Source: JAGXLP01 sp964649445 (lineage in GTDB: Bacteria; Bipolaricaulota; Bipolaricaulia; M55B111). From it: 64,000 nucleotides of DNA. The notes below the pieces were generated by a model that did no database searches, had not been told where the DNA came from, and was given only the letters and a program-made list of their open reading frames with translations. Made by a program: the position numbers and the translations under genes. The stretch spans positions 1 to 64,000 of the forward strand of contig CAZYPS010000003.1 in the NCBI GenBank assembly GCA_964649445.1. The letters run 5' to 3'. The first letter of the stretch is position 1. Each line of letters starts with the position of its first letter. Positions 17,877-26,870 of this stretch are shown piece by piece.

Positions 17877-19221
17877 GGACGAATTGAATCTAATAGAAGA
17901 CAGAGTTGGTAAAAGGGCGAGAATTAAGGCGAAGGAACGGGCAATTCTCGTCGGCGTCGACCTAATGAATTTTTCGGAGGATGAAAACCTCTGGTCTACG
18001 GAAGAATCCCTAAAAGAGCTGGCCTCACTTGCCAAGACGGCGGGAGTAACGATAGTCAACAAGATAATCCAAAAGAGGGGTAAACCGGACCCAAAGTTCT
18101 ACATAGGAAAAGGTAAGGTAGATGAGATAAAAAAACTTGCCAGGGAGAAAGGAGCTCAAGTAATCCTGTTTAATGACGAACTAAGACCCGCACAGTCCAG
18201 AAATTTAGAAGAGAATATTGGTGCAAAGATCGTCGACAGAACCCAGTTGATCATGGATATATTCGCCCAACGCGCTCAAACCAAAGAAGCCAAACTCCAG
18301 GTCGAGCTGGCACAGTACGAATACCTGCTTCCTCGATTGAGGGGCTGGGGTGAGTCCCTAGAGAGACAGGCAGGTGGCATAGGTACCCGTGGTCCCGGTC
18401 AGACCAGACTTGCCAGAGATAGGGAAAAGGTACAGCGAAGGATAGATTCTATTCGTGCTAAACTAAAAGAAGCTGAGAAAGAACTGGACGTAAGAAGGAA
18501 ACGGAGGATAGAAAGCAACTTACCCATAGTGGCACTTATAGGCTATACCAATACGGGCAAAACCACGCTTCTGAATAGTCTAACGGATTCTGAAGGATTT
18601 AAGGAGGACAAGCTTTTCGCCACCCTGGATCCCCTTACGAGAAAATTTGAGCTTCCGGATCGACGTAATATTCTCCTCACGGACACAGTAGGCCTGATCC
18701 GAAAACTTCCCCACCAGTTAATTCCCGCTTTTAAATCTACGTTGAAATCTGCCAAATCCGCCGATCTCCTACTAAACGTCATGGACGCTAGCAACGGAAA
18801 ACTCGAGGCCAGATGGCAGACCGTAAACGGGATTCTTAACGATGAAATATTTGACGAGGACGAGAAAAGACCTCCTATGATAAATGTGATAAACAAGATT
18901 GACCAGCTTAAACCCGGGCGCGAACTCGAATCTCTCACAAGCGGTATAGAAAATTCTGTGGCAATCTCTGCTCAGGAAGGGGACAACCTGGACAAATTAA
19001 AAGACCTGATAGCGAGAGAACTCGGCAATGAGGTCAAGGAAATTAAACTACATCTTCCCTACGACAAAGCAGACCTTCTCGACTGGCTTCACAAAAACGG
19101 AGAAGTTAAGACTGAAGAATATAAAGGGGAAGAGATCTACATAGTAGGAAAAATTGAACAACATCTCCTGTCAGAACTCAAGCACGAACTGACGGACGGC
19201 GAGTTGGAAGAAGTAATATAA
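17869..19221 (+). CDS. hflX: Ribosome-associated GTPase HflX
   Basis: GTPase that binds and splits stalled 70S ribosomes (450 aa). The N-terminal HflX domain ends in the glycine-rich GIGTRGPGQTRLARDREKV linker. The G domain has G1 GYTNTGKTT near 226-234, G3 DTVGLIRKLP, G4 NKID and a G5-like SAQEG. ATG 17869 is chosen over GTG 17863 because the AGAGGG ribosome site (17854-17859) is 9 bases from the ATG but only 3 from the GTG. It overlaps murA by 8 bases and ends 4 bases short of the convergent ricT stop. Confidence 0.93.
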   Translation: MNKDELNLIEDRVGKRARIKAKERAILVGVDLMNFSEDENLWSTEESLKELASLAKTAGVTIVNKIIQKRGKPDPKFYIGKGKVDEIKKLAREKGAQVILFNDELRPAQSRNLEENIGAKIVDRTQLIMDIFAQRAQTKEAKLQVELAQYEYLLPRLRGWGESLERQAGGIGTRGPGQTRLARDREKVQRRIDSIRAKLKEAEKELDVRRKRRIESNLPIVALIGYTNTGKTTLLNSLTDSEGFKEDKLFATLDPLTRKFELPDRRNILLTDTVGLIRKLPHQLIPAFKSTLKSAKSADLLLNVMDASNGKLEARWQTVNGILNDEIFDEDEKRPPMINVINKIDQLKPGRELESLTSGIENSVAISAQEGDNLDKLKDLIARELGNEVKEIKLHLPYDKADLLDWLHKNGEVKTEEYKGEEIYIVGKIEQHLLSELKHELTDGELEEVI

Positions 19222-19225
19222 AAGA

Positions 19226-20032
19226 TCAGCTTTCATTCTCAACTACTTCTATCTCGTCTTCGTCGAATTCCTCGATTTCCTCCTCCGAAAGCTTTACTCG
19301 TATCGTCTCCTTTTGCACGTTTCTCTTGATCACTTCACCTTTCCCTTTTGGAGATTTAACCTCACTACCCTTTTCGGGCAATTCTTCTAAATGTTCCACG
19401 TAATCTTCCAGTTCATACTGCAAACAACAGGTCAATCTTCCGCATACTCCCGTTATCCTTTCCGGTGAGACAGATATTCCCTGCTTTTCAGCGAAGTCCA
19501 TAGGAACCGGGCCGGGATCGTAGAGGAAGCGTCTACAGCAGAGCTCCTGACCGCAGTGACCTCTACCTCCCAGTATAGATGCTGCCTCTCGGGGGCCCAC
19601 CTGTTCAAGCTCTATCCTCGTGGAGTAACTTCGAGCAAGGGCTTTGACGAGTCCCCGGAAATCCACCCTGTGGGGTGCCTTGAAATAGAATCTGAGCTGA
19701 GATTTTTGAAAAGAATATTCTGCCCCGATAATTTTCATCGACAATGACCTCTTATCAGCCAGGCGCTGAGCTTCTGATATTGCTTCGTCCGCTTCTTCCT
19801 GGTTTAATTCAGCCTGCTGGATATCATGCTCGGTTGCTTTCCTCACGGCTTTCCATCGGTTCTCGTCCTCTCCCTCCTCCAGCATGTCATGTGGTAATAC
19901 CTGACCAAGCTCCCTCGTCTGATTTCTCTCGATGATATATTGTTCCCCGGGGTCAGTTTTACCTTCTTCGAACTCCCCAACCACCTTTCTCCGCTTTGTC
20001 TTCCTCAGTCCAACAGGAAATAAATCAGTCAT
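19226..20032 (-). CDS. ricT: PSP1 domain protein (RicT/YaaT family)
   Basis: A 268-aa protein with the PSP1 C-terminal domain. The cysteine-rich core is GRGHCGQELCCRRFL followed by ITGVCGRLTCCLQYE; in Bacillus RicT such cysteines help bind [4Fe-4S] clusters in the RicAFT complex, which affects RNase Y activity and development. The gene lies directly behind holB, as in Firmicutes. RicA and RicF homologues are not in this window. The C-terminal 40 residues are strongly acidic. Ribosome site GGAG lies 7-8 bases before the ATG. Confidence 0.88.
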   Translation of the reverse strand: MTDLFPVGLRKTKRRKVVGEFEEGKTDPGEQYIIERNQTRELGQVLPHDMLEEGEDENRWKAVRKATEHDIQQAELNQEEADEAISEAQRLADKRSLSMKIIGAEYSFQKSQLRFYFKAPHRVDFRGLVKALARSYSTRIELEQVGPREAASILGGRGHCGQELCCRRFLYDPGPVPMDFAEKQGISVSPERITGVCGRLTCCLQYELEDYVEHLEELPEKGSEVKSPKGKGEVIKRNVQKETIRVKLSEEEIEEFDEDEIEVVENES

Positions 20033-20106
20033 TTTAGTCTCCTGTCACATTTATATTCATCAAATTTTAGCCGAAAGACCAACGAACTTATACCCCGTCC
20101 ACCCGG

Positions 20107-21108
20107 TCAAAACTGGAGCGATTTCTCCCCTAACTTCAACCAGACACTTTCAAGAAGTAACTGGATATTCACGTTTGCACTCAACGACCCAAGCGCACGG
20201 TCCATAAATTTTACGTTTTGGAGTTTCCTCTCTTTGTTTTCCCGAGAATGATTCCCCTTAGTTATGCTTTCCTTGTAGTCATTACGGTAGATATTGAGTC
20301 CTTTCTCCATAAACCACTCAAGATCATTTTGAGGCAATTGGGCCAGTTTTCCGGCCGAATAGATCAATTGGAAACGGCTGGCTTCTTTAACTTTACTAAA
20401 TATAAGCCTGGCCACGGTGTCTCTCACCAGGTAACTATCGCGCTCCACTAAAACCTTACTCAAGTCATCGAGATCGGAATTCCTAAACTGTTCCAGTGTT
20501 TCTTCTCTCTTTTCCAGCGGGCTTTTTATATCTAATGCAAGCAGTTCGTCCAGCAGGTTCGCTCTTCGGTTAACTACCTCGGTGAGATAATTCACTTCCT
20601 CGTCCGAGAACCCTTTACTGGAGAGCAAATTTTTCATTCCTTCTACGCTCGTTCCGCCTCGAGGTAATTGCTGACACCGAGAAATGATGGTCGGCAACAA
20701 GCTATTCGGAGATTCCGTCAGCAGAAGAAAATAAACGAATTCGGGAGGATCCTCGAGTATCTTCAAAAGACTGTTTGCACCTTCAGGGGAAAGGTCCTCC
20801 GCCCGATTGACGACGTATAACTTTTTTTTGCTTTCGACTGGGGAATAAGAAGAGCTGGAGATTATCTCTTCAACTTGGTTTATCGATATTTTGCTATTAT
20901 CATTCAATACTTGAACCATTAAGAAGTCGGGATGGGTGTCACGGACGACTTTCCCTCGGCAATCTTCGCCCCCCGGGGGACACAGGATTAATTGTCCCAG
21001 CTCGGCAGCATAACTTTTCAGGTTAGTGCCTGATCTGACGGGTGCCAAATAAGCGTGGGTTAATTCCCCTTTTTGCTCAGCCTGTGATATAATATCTTTA
21101 CTGTTCAT
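20107..21108 (-). CDS. holB: DNA polymerase III delta-prime subunit
   Basis: Clamp-loader subunit (333 aa). The P-loop position reads APVRSGTNLKSYAAELG and lacks GKT, as expected for the non-ATPase delta-prime. Conserved blocks SPEGANSLLKILEDPPEFVYFLLLT and TIISRCQQL (SRC arginine-finger motif) are clear. The ATG at 21108 (starting MNSKDIISQ) is preferred: an earlier in-frame ATG at 21129 would overlap the divergent gene. Zinc-site cysteines are incomplete in the N-terminal part (CPPGGEDC). It sits upstream of ricT with a 74-base gap. Confidence 0.88.
   Translation of the reverse strand: MNSKDIISQAEQKGELTHAYLAPVRSGTNLKSYAAELGQLILCPPGGEDCRGKVVRDTHPDFLMVQVLNDNSKISINQVEEIISSSSYSPVESKKKLYVVNRAEDLSPEGANSLLKILEDPPEFVYFLLLTESPNSLLPTIISRCQQLPRGGTSVEGMKNLLSSKGFSDEEVNYLTEVVNRRANLLDELLALDIKSPLEKREETLEQFRNSDLDDLSKVLVERDSYLVRDTVARLIFSKVKEASRFQLIYSAGKLAQLPQNDLEWFMEKGLNIYRNDYKESITKGNHSRENKERKLQNVKFMDRALGSLSANVNIQLLLESVWLKLGEKSLQF
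21085..21093 (+). promoter_or_regulatory. Extended -10 element for WecA/TagO-like gene
   Basis: TGATATAAT is a perfect extended -10 (TG, one base, TATAAT). It lies inside the first codons of the divergent holB gene, and a ribosome site AAGGAG (21115-21120) precedes the ATG at 21124. No good -35 is seen, as is usual for extended -10 promoters. Confidence 0.5.
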
Positions 21109-21123
21109 TGGATCAAGGAGATT

Positions 21124-22077
21124 ATGCAAAACTTGCCATCGACTTTAAAGACGGTTTCTCTCTCCAGCCTATGGGCCTCAATATGGATGCCTCTGGTCAT
21201 TACTGGTCTCAGTTGTCCTCTTCTAATCCACTGGGCTCCAATTATCAGGCTTTTTGACAACCCCAGCGAAAGCGAGAGAAAGATTCACCACCACGTAAAA
21301 CCACTGGGAGGGGCTGCTTTGTTATTCGGAATTATCCCTGCTCTTCTGTTTTCCGAAACTATGGGGGTTTTTTTCGTTCTTCCCGTTTTAATTGTCTTTC
21401 TGACGGGTTTAATCGATGATATCCGGGGTTTTAACCCGAAATCGAAACTCCTGTTACAGGTTACTGCTGCGACTATAATTGTGATTTCTCATTCTCTCCC
21501 TCCAACTAACATTTTCTTATCCGCTGACCTGGAAATAAGTCTATCGGGAATACCAAACATGATTTTCGTTGGATTCTGGTTGGTAGGAGGCACCAACGGG
21601 TTCAACCTAATAGATGGACTGGACGGTCTGGCAGCCGGCGTCGGGATAATATCTCTCCTCCCCCTGGTGCTTTTAACTTTTGGTCAGGGATCGTACATCC
21701 TTCCAGTAGGACTGGCGGCCGCACTTACCGCTATTCTTTTTTATAACTTTTATCCGGCTAAACTCTTCCTGGGAGACGGAGGTTCATATCTCGTGGGATT
21801 TCTCGTTTCTTACCTGGTAATTAAAACCCTGGCCACTTTGCCTGGCGAACCCGCCGGCTGGAACTTCGGTATCGGGGTACTTCTCCTGGCAATTCCGATA
21901 CTCGACACGTTACTGGCAATACTCCGCAGAATTAAGTCCGATAAAGGGGTCATGGAACCGGACCAAAATCACCTGCATCACAAACTGTACAGGAAATTCA
22001 ACCACGTAACCGCCGTTCTGATTGTATATCTTATCCAGGCCGGCTTATCGAGCCTTGCAGCGTTCATCATTCTTTAA
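21124..22077 (+). CDS. Undecaprenyl-phosphate sugar-1-phosphate transferase (WecA/TagO/MraY family)
   Basis: Polytopic membrane enzyme (317 aa) moving a sugar-1-phosphate from a UDP-sugar to undecaprenyl phosphate. Family motifs are in order: KPLGGAALLFG, GLIDDIRG (Asp pair), the GGTNGFNLIDGLDGLAAG block with the catalytic Asp, NFYPAKLFLGDGGS, and the HLHHKL histidine loop near the end. The motif set fits the GlcNAc-1-P type (WecA/TagO) better than MraY. It starts 15 bases from divergent holB and ends overlapping convergent ribD by 11 bases. Confidence 0.88.
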   Translation: MQNLPSTLKTVSLSSLWASIWMPLVITGLSCPLLIHWAPIIRLFDNPSESERKIHHHVKPLGGAALLFGIIPALLFSETMGVFFVLPVLIVFLTGLIDDIRGFNPKSKLLLQVTAATIIVISHSLPPTNIFLSADLEISLSGIPNMIFVGFWLVGGTNGFNLIDGLDGLAAGVGIISLLPLVLLTFGQGSYILPVGLAAALTAILFYNFYPAKLFLGDGGSYLVGFLVSYLVIKTLATLPGEPAGWNFGIGVLLLAIPILDTLLAILRRIKSDKGVMEPDQNHLHHKLYRKFNHVTAVLIVYLIQAGLSSLAAFIIL

Positions 22078-23170
22078 CCGGATAACCGATCAGAGATACG
22101 TCTTCACCGAACCTCTCGACAGTTAACCTCTCAACTGCGAGCCCGTTTTCAACTCTGGCTCTACCCTTTCCACCGACGGAAGGAACGGCTTCTATGCCAC
22201 CAATGATCTTTGGGGAATAGAAAAAACGAATTTTGTCGACGAGATTTCGATCGAGAAAACTCCAGGCAATTTCCCCCCCGCCTTCGACCAGCAAGCTATC
22301 GTACCCGTGCTCACCCATCCGCTCAAGTAGACTCTCGAGGTTCAACTTATCCTGATCAGTCCCTATCTGCCAAACCTTCGCCCCAGCCTCCTCGTATTTC
22401 TTCAGCTGTGTTTCCGAGACGTTCTCCCCGGTCGCCAGAATCGTGGGAGCAGAACTTGAGAGGGAAAAAATTCGAGAATTCGTCGGAGTCTTTCCTTTTG
22501 AATCAAATATGAACCTTGCGCCGTCCGGTCCATCCGCATCTCTAACGTTTAATCGGGGGTCGTCGCTTTTAACAGTATTTGCACCGACCCCTACAGCACT
22601 GTACCGGGCCCTCAATTCGTGAACGAGTTCCCGGGAGGATTCGGACGATATCCATCGAGCATCGCCAGTTCTGGTAGCTATTTTCCCGTCGAGAGTCATC
22701 GCCAGTTTTAGCAAAACAAATGGCCGGCCAGTTTTTTCGTAGTGGAAGTATATCTCGTTGGTTTCTCTCGCATCATCTTCCAACAGTCCAAGCGAAACCT
22801 CTATTCCTTCTTCTCTCAGCCTGTCTAGACCCTTCCCGGAGACTTTTGGGTTAGGATCCTTTATCGCTACTTCCACCCGTGCCAAACCACTCTCAATTAT
22901 CCTTTCGGCACAGGGCGGGGTCTTACCGTAATGAACGCAGGGCTCAAGCGTCACGTACAAAATCGCGCCCTCAGCTGACTCACCAGCTTCCTCGAGAGCT
23001 TTCGCTTCGGCGTGAGGTCCTCCGAATTTTTCGTGATACCCTTCGCCAATTACCTCTCCATCCTTAACTATTACTGCCCCGACCTGAGGGTTTGGATTTA
23101 CGTACCCACCACCGCGTTCAGCCAGCTTGAGAGCCCTTCTCATGTAAGTCCGATTATCGTCTTTAGCCAT
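22067..23170 (-). CDS. ribD: Bifunctional riboflavin biosynthesis protein RibD
   Basis: Two-step riboflavin enzyme (367 aa). The N-terminal deaminase (about 1-145) has the zinc site HAEAKAL and VTLEPCVHYGKTPPCAERI. The C-terminal NADPH-dependent reductase (about 146-367) starts at FVLLKLAMTLDGKIAT. Both domains are complete. No ribE, ribBA or ribH follows; the downstream gene overlaps its 3' end from the other strand. Upstream, rpe ends 4 bases before its start, so it is co-transcribed with rpe and the zinc peptidase. Confidence 0.94.
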   Translation of the reverse strand: MAKDDNRTYMRRALKLAERGGGYVNPNPQVGAVIVKDGEVIGEGYHEKFGGPHAEAKALEEAGESAEGAILYVTLEPCVHYGKTPPCAERIIESGLARVEVAIKDPNPKVSGKGLDRLREEGIEVSLGLLEDDARETNEIYFHYEKTGRPFVLLKLAMTLDGKIATRTGDARWISSESSRELVHELRARYSAVGVGANTVKSDDPRLNVRDADGPDGARFIFDSKGKTPTNSRIFSLSSSAPTILATGENVSETQLKKYEEAGAKVWQIGTDQDKLNLESLLERMGEHGYDSLLVEGGGEIAWSFLDRNLVDKIRFFYSPKIIGGIEAVPSVGGKGRARVENGLAVERLTVERFGEDVSLIGYPVKE

Positions 23171-23174
23171 AATA

Positions 23175-23837
23175 CTATGAAAGTGCGGCTCTCATGTCTC
23201 TCACTGCCTTTGTTCTGTCTTTTTTTCCAAATATCGCGGAACCGGCGATTATTTTACTGGCACCGGCCCCAACAACTCTTCCAACCGTCGTGGGGTCCAT
23301 CCCTCCGTCCACGGAAATAACAGTATCGTGGTTATTTTCATTAATTTTTTCTTTCAAAACTTCTATCCGGTCCAGTGCCTTTGGCATAAATTCCTGACCA
23401 CCAAATCCCGGCTCTACACCCATGACCAGCACTTCGTCCAGTTCCTCAAGAAGCGGGAATATTTCTTCTACCGGGCTGTCGGGCTTCTGTGATATACCTA
23501 CCTTACACCCTTTATCTTTTAACCGCTTTATTATTTCATAAGGCCGATCCGTAGTTTCCGAGTGGAATAATATCAGGTCTTCGGAACTGACTTCGAATTC
23601 GGGTCCGTACTTCCAGGGATCGTCTATCATCAAATGTATACTTAACGGGCACTTGACCCTGTCCGACCTCTTTAGCGAGTTGGATACGAGCGGACCGATA
23701 GTTATATTCGGGACGAAATGGCCGTCCATTACGTCAACGTGTATTGAATCAGCAACTTCATTCACGGTTTCTATCTCCTCGACCAGCTTGCCGAAGTCTG
23801 CGGATAGAATCGATGGAGCAAAACCTACTTCTGGCAT
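23175..23837 (-). CDS. rpe: Ribulose-phosphate 3-epimerase
   Basis: Pentose phosphate pathway epimerase, TIM barrel (220 aa). Conserved blocks: APSILSADFG, HVDVMDGHFVPNITIGP (metal-binding His and Asp), and VMGVEPGFGGQEFMP, VDGGM near the end. ATG at 23837 is chosen because GAGGTGA sits about 6 bases before it, whereas the open frame to 23864 has no ribosome site. It lies 4 bases from the upstream zinc peptidase and 4 from downstream ribD. Confidence 0.95.
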   Translation of the reverse strand: MPEVGFAPSILSADFGKLVEEIETVNEVADSIHVDVMDGHFVPNITIGPLVSNSLKRSDRVKCPLSIHLMIDDPWKYGPEFEVSSEDLILFHSETTDRPYEIIKRLKDKGCKVGISQKPDSPVEEIFPLLEELDEVLVMGVEPGFGGQEFMPKALDRIEVLKEKINENNHDTVISVDGGMDPTTVGRVVGAGASKIIAGSAIFGKKDRTKAVRDMRAALS

Positions 23838-23841
23838 ATTT

Positions 23842-24513
23842 TCACCTCGTCTCATTTGGATCAACCAGTACGAGAAAACCTACAGTAAGTCCTGTAAGTC
23901 TGGTAAGTATAGCCCACCATAGTAACTTTTTCAGTTGGGTCAGTTCATCCTGGTTTAGTTTACCGTACCAGTCAAGATACTTAAGTGCTTTTACGGTAGC
24001 ATCGACTTCCAGGGGAATTTTGGCCAATAGGAAAAGCAAAATCAAAATGTAGGTGACCAAAGCTACATAAAGAAGGGGGAAGTAAAAGATAAATCCGATA
24101 ACTAAGAGAAGAGGGAAGGTGTACGAGAGCAATACCCCGAGCTTATCTAAAGTATTAATTGTGGTTAACAAAGCACTTCGGTTACTTGCCTGACTGGCAT
24201 GGCCAAGTTCGTGAGCAGAAATACCAAGCGTTAGAAGCGAGCTACTATCCAGGGCCGGAACTCTCACTTTCCCTTCTTTAATGAGAAACTCCGCCTTTCT
24301 TATTCCTTCAACCTCTTCCAGTGCAGCGTCAATATCCTCGGACTCCAGAACCCTATCAACGAACTCCCTGCCAATAAGTCCGGAGCTCGCCCGGACCTCT
24401 CCAAACTGTCGAGTATAGAAGCGGGCTACCACTCGAACTAAAATGGAAACCACGGCAACAACCGCAACGAGACCAAATCCAATTGCGATATAACTGTCGG
24501 CAAAGTTTACCAT
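23842..24513 (-). CDS. Zinc metallopeptidase, YugP family
   Basis: Membrane-bound putative zinc protease (223 aa). It has an N-terminal membrane helix (IAIGFGLVAVVAVVSILV), the HELGH zinc motif at residues 101-105, then two or three hydrophobic segments (SYTFPLLLVIGFIFYFPLLYVALVTYILI). Length and order match the neutral zinc metallopeptidase 2 (YugP) family, whose substrates are not established. It heads the small operon peptidase-rpe-ribD. Confidence 0.85.
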   Translation of the reverse strand: MVNFADSYIAIGFGLVAVVAVVSILVRVVARFYTRQFGEVRASSGLIGREFVDRVLESEDIDAALEEVEGIRKAEFLIKEGKVRVPALDSSSLLTLGISAHELGHASQASNRSALLTTINTLDKLGVLLSYTFPLLLVIGFIFYFPLLYVALVTYILILLFLLAKIPLEVDATVKALKYLDWYGKLNQDELTQLKKLLWWAILTRLTGLTVGFLVLVDPNETR

Positions 24514-24643
24514 CGCAGCAAAACCTCTTTAAAAACTATAAACAAAAAGAAAAGTTTTAACAGTATTATGCCGATTGAAAAAATTACTCAATTTCCTATC
24601 ATAAATTCAAATAATTTAAAGGGGGTTAACCTTCAATTCAGCC

Positions 24644-24922
24644 ATGGAAAAAGATAGAGCCCACCTGAAAATAACGGGGAGAGTCCAGGGTGTAGGTTTC
24701 AGAAACAATACCAGAAGGAAAGCACAAGAGCTCGACGTAACGGGCTGGGTAAAGAACCTGGCCGACGGCTCTGTAGAAATGGTAGCTGAAGGCAACAAGG
24801 AAGACATCGACGAGCTAATAACCTGGGCAAACACTGGCCCCAGACTAGCAAATGTCGAAGATGTGGAAGTCGATCGAGAAGAGCCTAAAAACGAGTTCGA
24901 CAGTTTTTCTATCCGCTACTAA
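24644..24922 (+). CDS. Acylphosphatase
   Basis: Small cytoplasmic hydrolase of acyl phosphates (92 aa, family norm). The phosphate loop ITGRVQGVGFRNNTRRKA carries the catalytic Arg, and the catalytic Asn is in GWVKNLADGSVEMVAEG. It overlaps the 3' end of the convergent acyl-CoA ligase gene by 14 bases. No ribosome site better than AAGGGGGTT about 20 bases upstream is visible, so a later start cannot be excluded, but the family's start fits. Confidence 0.93.
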   Translation: MEKDRAHLKITGRVQGVGFRNNTRRKAQELDVTGWVKNLADGSVEMVAEGNKEDIDELITWANTGPRLANVEDVEVDREEPKNEFDSFSIRY

Positions 24923-26579
24923 CCTCTTCCCCTTCTTTTTCCTGCTCTTTATAGAGGTAGCGCTTCACTTTTTGAGTCGGTGTCTTTTCAAACGGCTCTT
25001 CGATTATTTCTATATCTTTTTTGCTTTTTATCCTCATGTACGGGGCAAGGCTTTTTGACTCGGATTTTATCCTCTCCCAGAGAAAGGTCTTTATGTAACC
25101 TTTTTCTTCGATCCCCTTTTCTTCCAATTTTTCGTAGTCAGGATATATTACGGCGGAAACTACGGCCCGCCCATTTCTCTGCCCCTCTTTAACCATGACT
25201 TCTTCTATAAAAGAGATACGACCTAGTTCGTGCTCTACTTCCTCGGGATAGACGTTATTCCCCGATTCGAGGACGATTACATTTTTGGTTCTCCCGTTGA
25301 GATGCAGGCCTCCGTCTTCGTCGATCCAGCCGGAATCCCCAGTATGAAACCAGCCATCGTCTTCTAAAACTTCCCTGGTTTTCTCCTCGTTTTTGTAGTA
25401 ACCCTTCATTACATTGGGCCCTTTTACCAGAACTTCGTTTATTTCCTTGTCGTCGGTCTCTCTCAGCTTTATATCCACGCTGGGAAGAGGAATCCCCACG
25501 CAACCCTCTTTTTCAGTAAAGGGGTCCCGGGTAAAAGTGAGTACGGGAGAAGTCTCCGTCAAACCGTATCCCTCCATGACACCGATTCCCAGTTCCCTCA
25601 ACCCCTTTGCGGTCTCCGGACTCAGAGGAGCACCGCCGGAGGTAATAAACCTGAATTGCTTCCCTGCCAATTTTGACTTCACCTGGGACTTTAGCAAGCT
25701 CGGTGCCAGTTTGTACAACCACCTCGTCCACCAGGTGGATTTTATTTTCTCCAGAGTTTCCTCGTAAAGAGCATTTAGCAGCTTTGGTACGCCCAGGAGT
25801 ATCGTCCCCTCGTTGTCCCGGAGGACGCCTGGCAAATTTCGGTAATCTACTGTATAAACCATCGAAGCTCCAAACGCCAGAGGTACCAGCAAAGTGGTAG
25901 TCAACCCGTAAATATGGTCCCAGGGCAAAATGGACACCATGCAGTCATCAGGCGTAACTTCCAGGGTTTCTGCTATGTCGTGAACATTTACCAGTAGGTT
26001 TTCGTGAGTTAGCATGACGCCTTTACCATGGCCCGTCGTTCCCGAGGTATACATTAAGACAGCTACCTCATCTGGATCCTGTGGGGGATGGTCAGTAAAC
26101 TTCTCTCTGGAAAGGAAAGAATCCCACGACTTAAAACCTTCTTCCTCCTCCCCTCCGTATACTACTAAATTCTCCAGGTGCGATAACGAGTTAAATTCTT
26201 CAGTAACGATTGAATGTTTGTCGCTCTGGACAATTGCCAGTTTTGATTCGGATTCGTGTAGTACCCGGCGGATTTCTTCGGAGGTGAAATTATAAGCAAT
26301 TGGGACGACAATCGCCCCGACACGCTGGGCAGCAAAAAAAGTAGCGGCCCACTTCGGGTGAGGCCTACCTATAATGGCAACCTTGTCACCTTTCTTGATT
26401 CCGTACTTGTCAACCATCGTCTGGGCCAATCTACCCACCAGGGTTTCTAGTCCGTCAAACTTTATTTTTCTGTAATCGTAACCGTCATCCGGTGTCGGAG
26501 CAGAAGTTTTGAACGTGCTGTCCGGATATTTCGAAGCGTTTTCAGTAAAAAGAGAATCCAAACTCTCGTACTCTTTCAT
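24909..26579 (-). CDS. AMP-dependent acyl-CoA synthetase/ligase
   Basis: Adenylate-forming enzyme (556 aa) activating a carboxylic acid, most likely a long-chain fatty acid, to acyl-CoA. Motifs: P-loop YTSGTTGHGKGVMLTH near 180, GYGLTETSPV near 320, the hinge region GWFHTGDSGWIDEDG and NGRTKNVIVLESGNNVYP, and the C-terminal KTPTQKVKR lysine region. The start is ATG 26579, preceded at 8 bases by GAGGT; the open frame reaches a TTG at 26612 without a ribosome site. Acyl-ACP ligase is an alternative. Confidence 0.88.
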   Translation of the reverse strand: MKEYESLDSLFTENASKYPDSTFKTSAPTPDDGYDYRKIKFDGLETLVGRLAQTMVDKYGIKKGDKVAIIGRPHPKWAATFFAAQRVGAIVVPIAYNFTSEEIRRVLHESESKLAIVQSDKHSIVTEEFNSLSHLENLVVYGGEEEEGFKSWDSFLSREKFTDHPPQDPDEVAVLMYTSGTTGHGKGVMLTHENLLVNVHDIAETLEVTPDDCMVSILPWDHIYGLTTTLLVPLAFGASMVYTVDYRNLPGVLRDNEGTILLGVPKLLNALYEETLEKIKSTWWTRWLYKLAPSLLKSQVKSKLAGKQFRFITSGGAPLSPETAKGLRELGIGVMEGYGLTETSPVLTFTRDPFTEKEGCVGIPLPSVDIKLRETDDKEINEVLVKGPNVMKGYYKNEEKTREVLEDDGWFHTGDSGWIDEDGGLHLNGRTKNVIVLESGNNVYPEEVEHELGRISFIEEVMVKEGQRNGRAVVSAVIYPDYEKLEEKGIEEKGYIKTFLWERIKSESKSLAPYMRIKSKKDIEIIEEPFEKTPTQKVKRYLYKEQEKEGEEVSSG

Positions 26580-26639
26580 GTCTAATACCTCTTTTGGAAG
26601 GAAGTTTTCCAAATAAAATCGACCGGTATTCGGTTAATT

Positions 26640-26870
26640 CTAAAGGTTGAAATCTTCAGCCTCAAAGTCAAGTTCGCTTGACTCAACCACTTTTTTCAAC
26701 CGGAGTTCCGCGTCGGAGAGCGCCCCTTTAACTTCTTCGGCAAGCTCGACTCCCTGTTCAAATAATTCTATCGATCTCTCCAGGTCCAACTGTTCATTCT
26801 CAAGTTCTTTAACTATGGATTCTAGTTTCTCAAGGTTCCCTTCGATGTCTACCTCTTCCCCCTCATTCAT
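26640..26870 (-). CDS. xseB: Exodeoxyribonuclease VII small subunit
   Basis: Small helical subunit (76 aa) of the single-strand exonuclease. The Leu/Glu heptad pattern NLEKLESIVKELENEQLDLE then SIELFEQGVEL is diagnostic for XseB. ATG 26870 is chosen; it overlaps the xseA stop by 8 bases and has GAGG 9 bases before it, within xseA. The TTG at 26879 lacks such a site. Confidence 0.93.
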   Translation of the reverse strand: MNEGEEVDIEGNLEKLESIVKELENEQLDLERSIELFEQGVELAEEVKGALSDAELRLKKVVESSELDFEAEDFNL

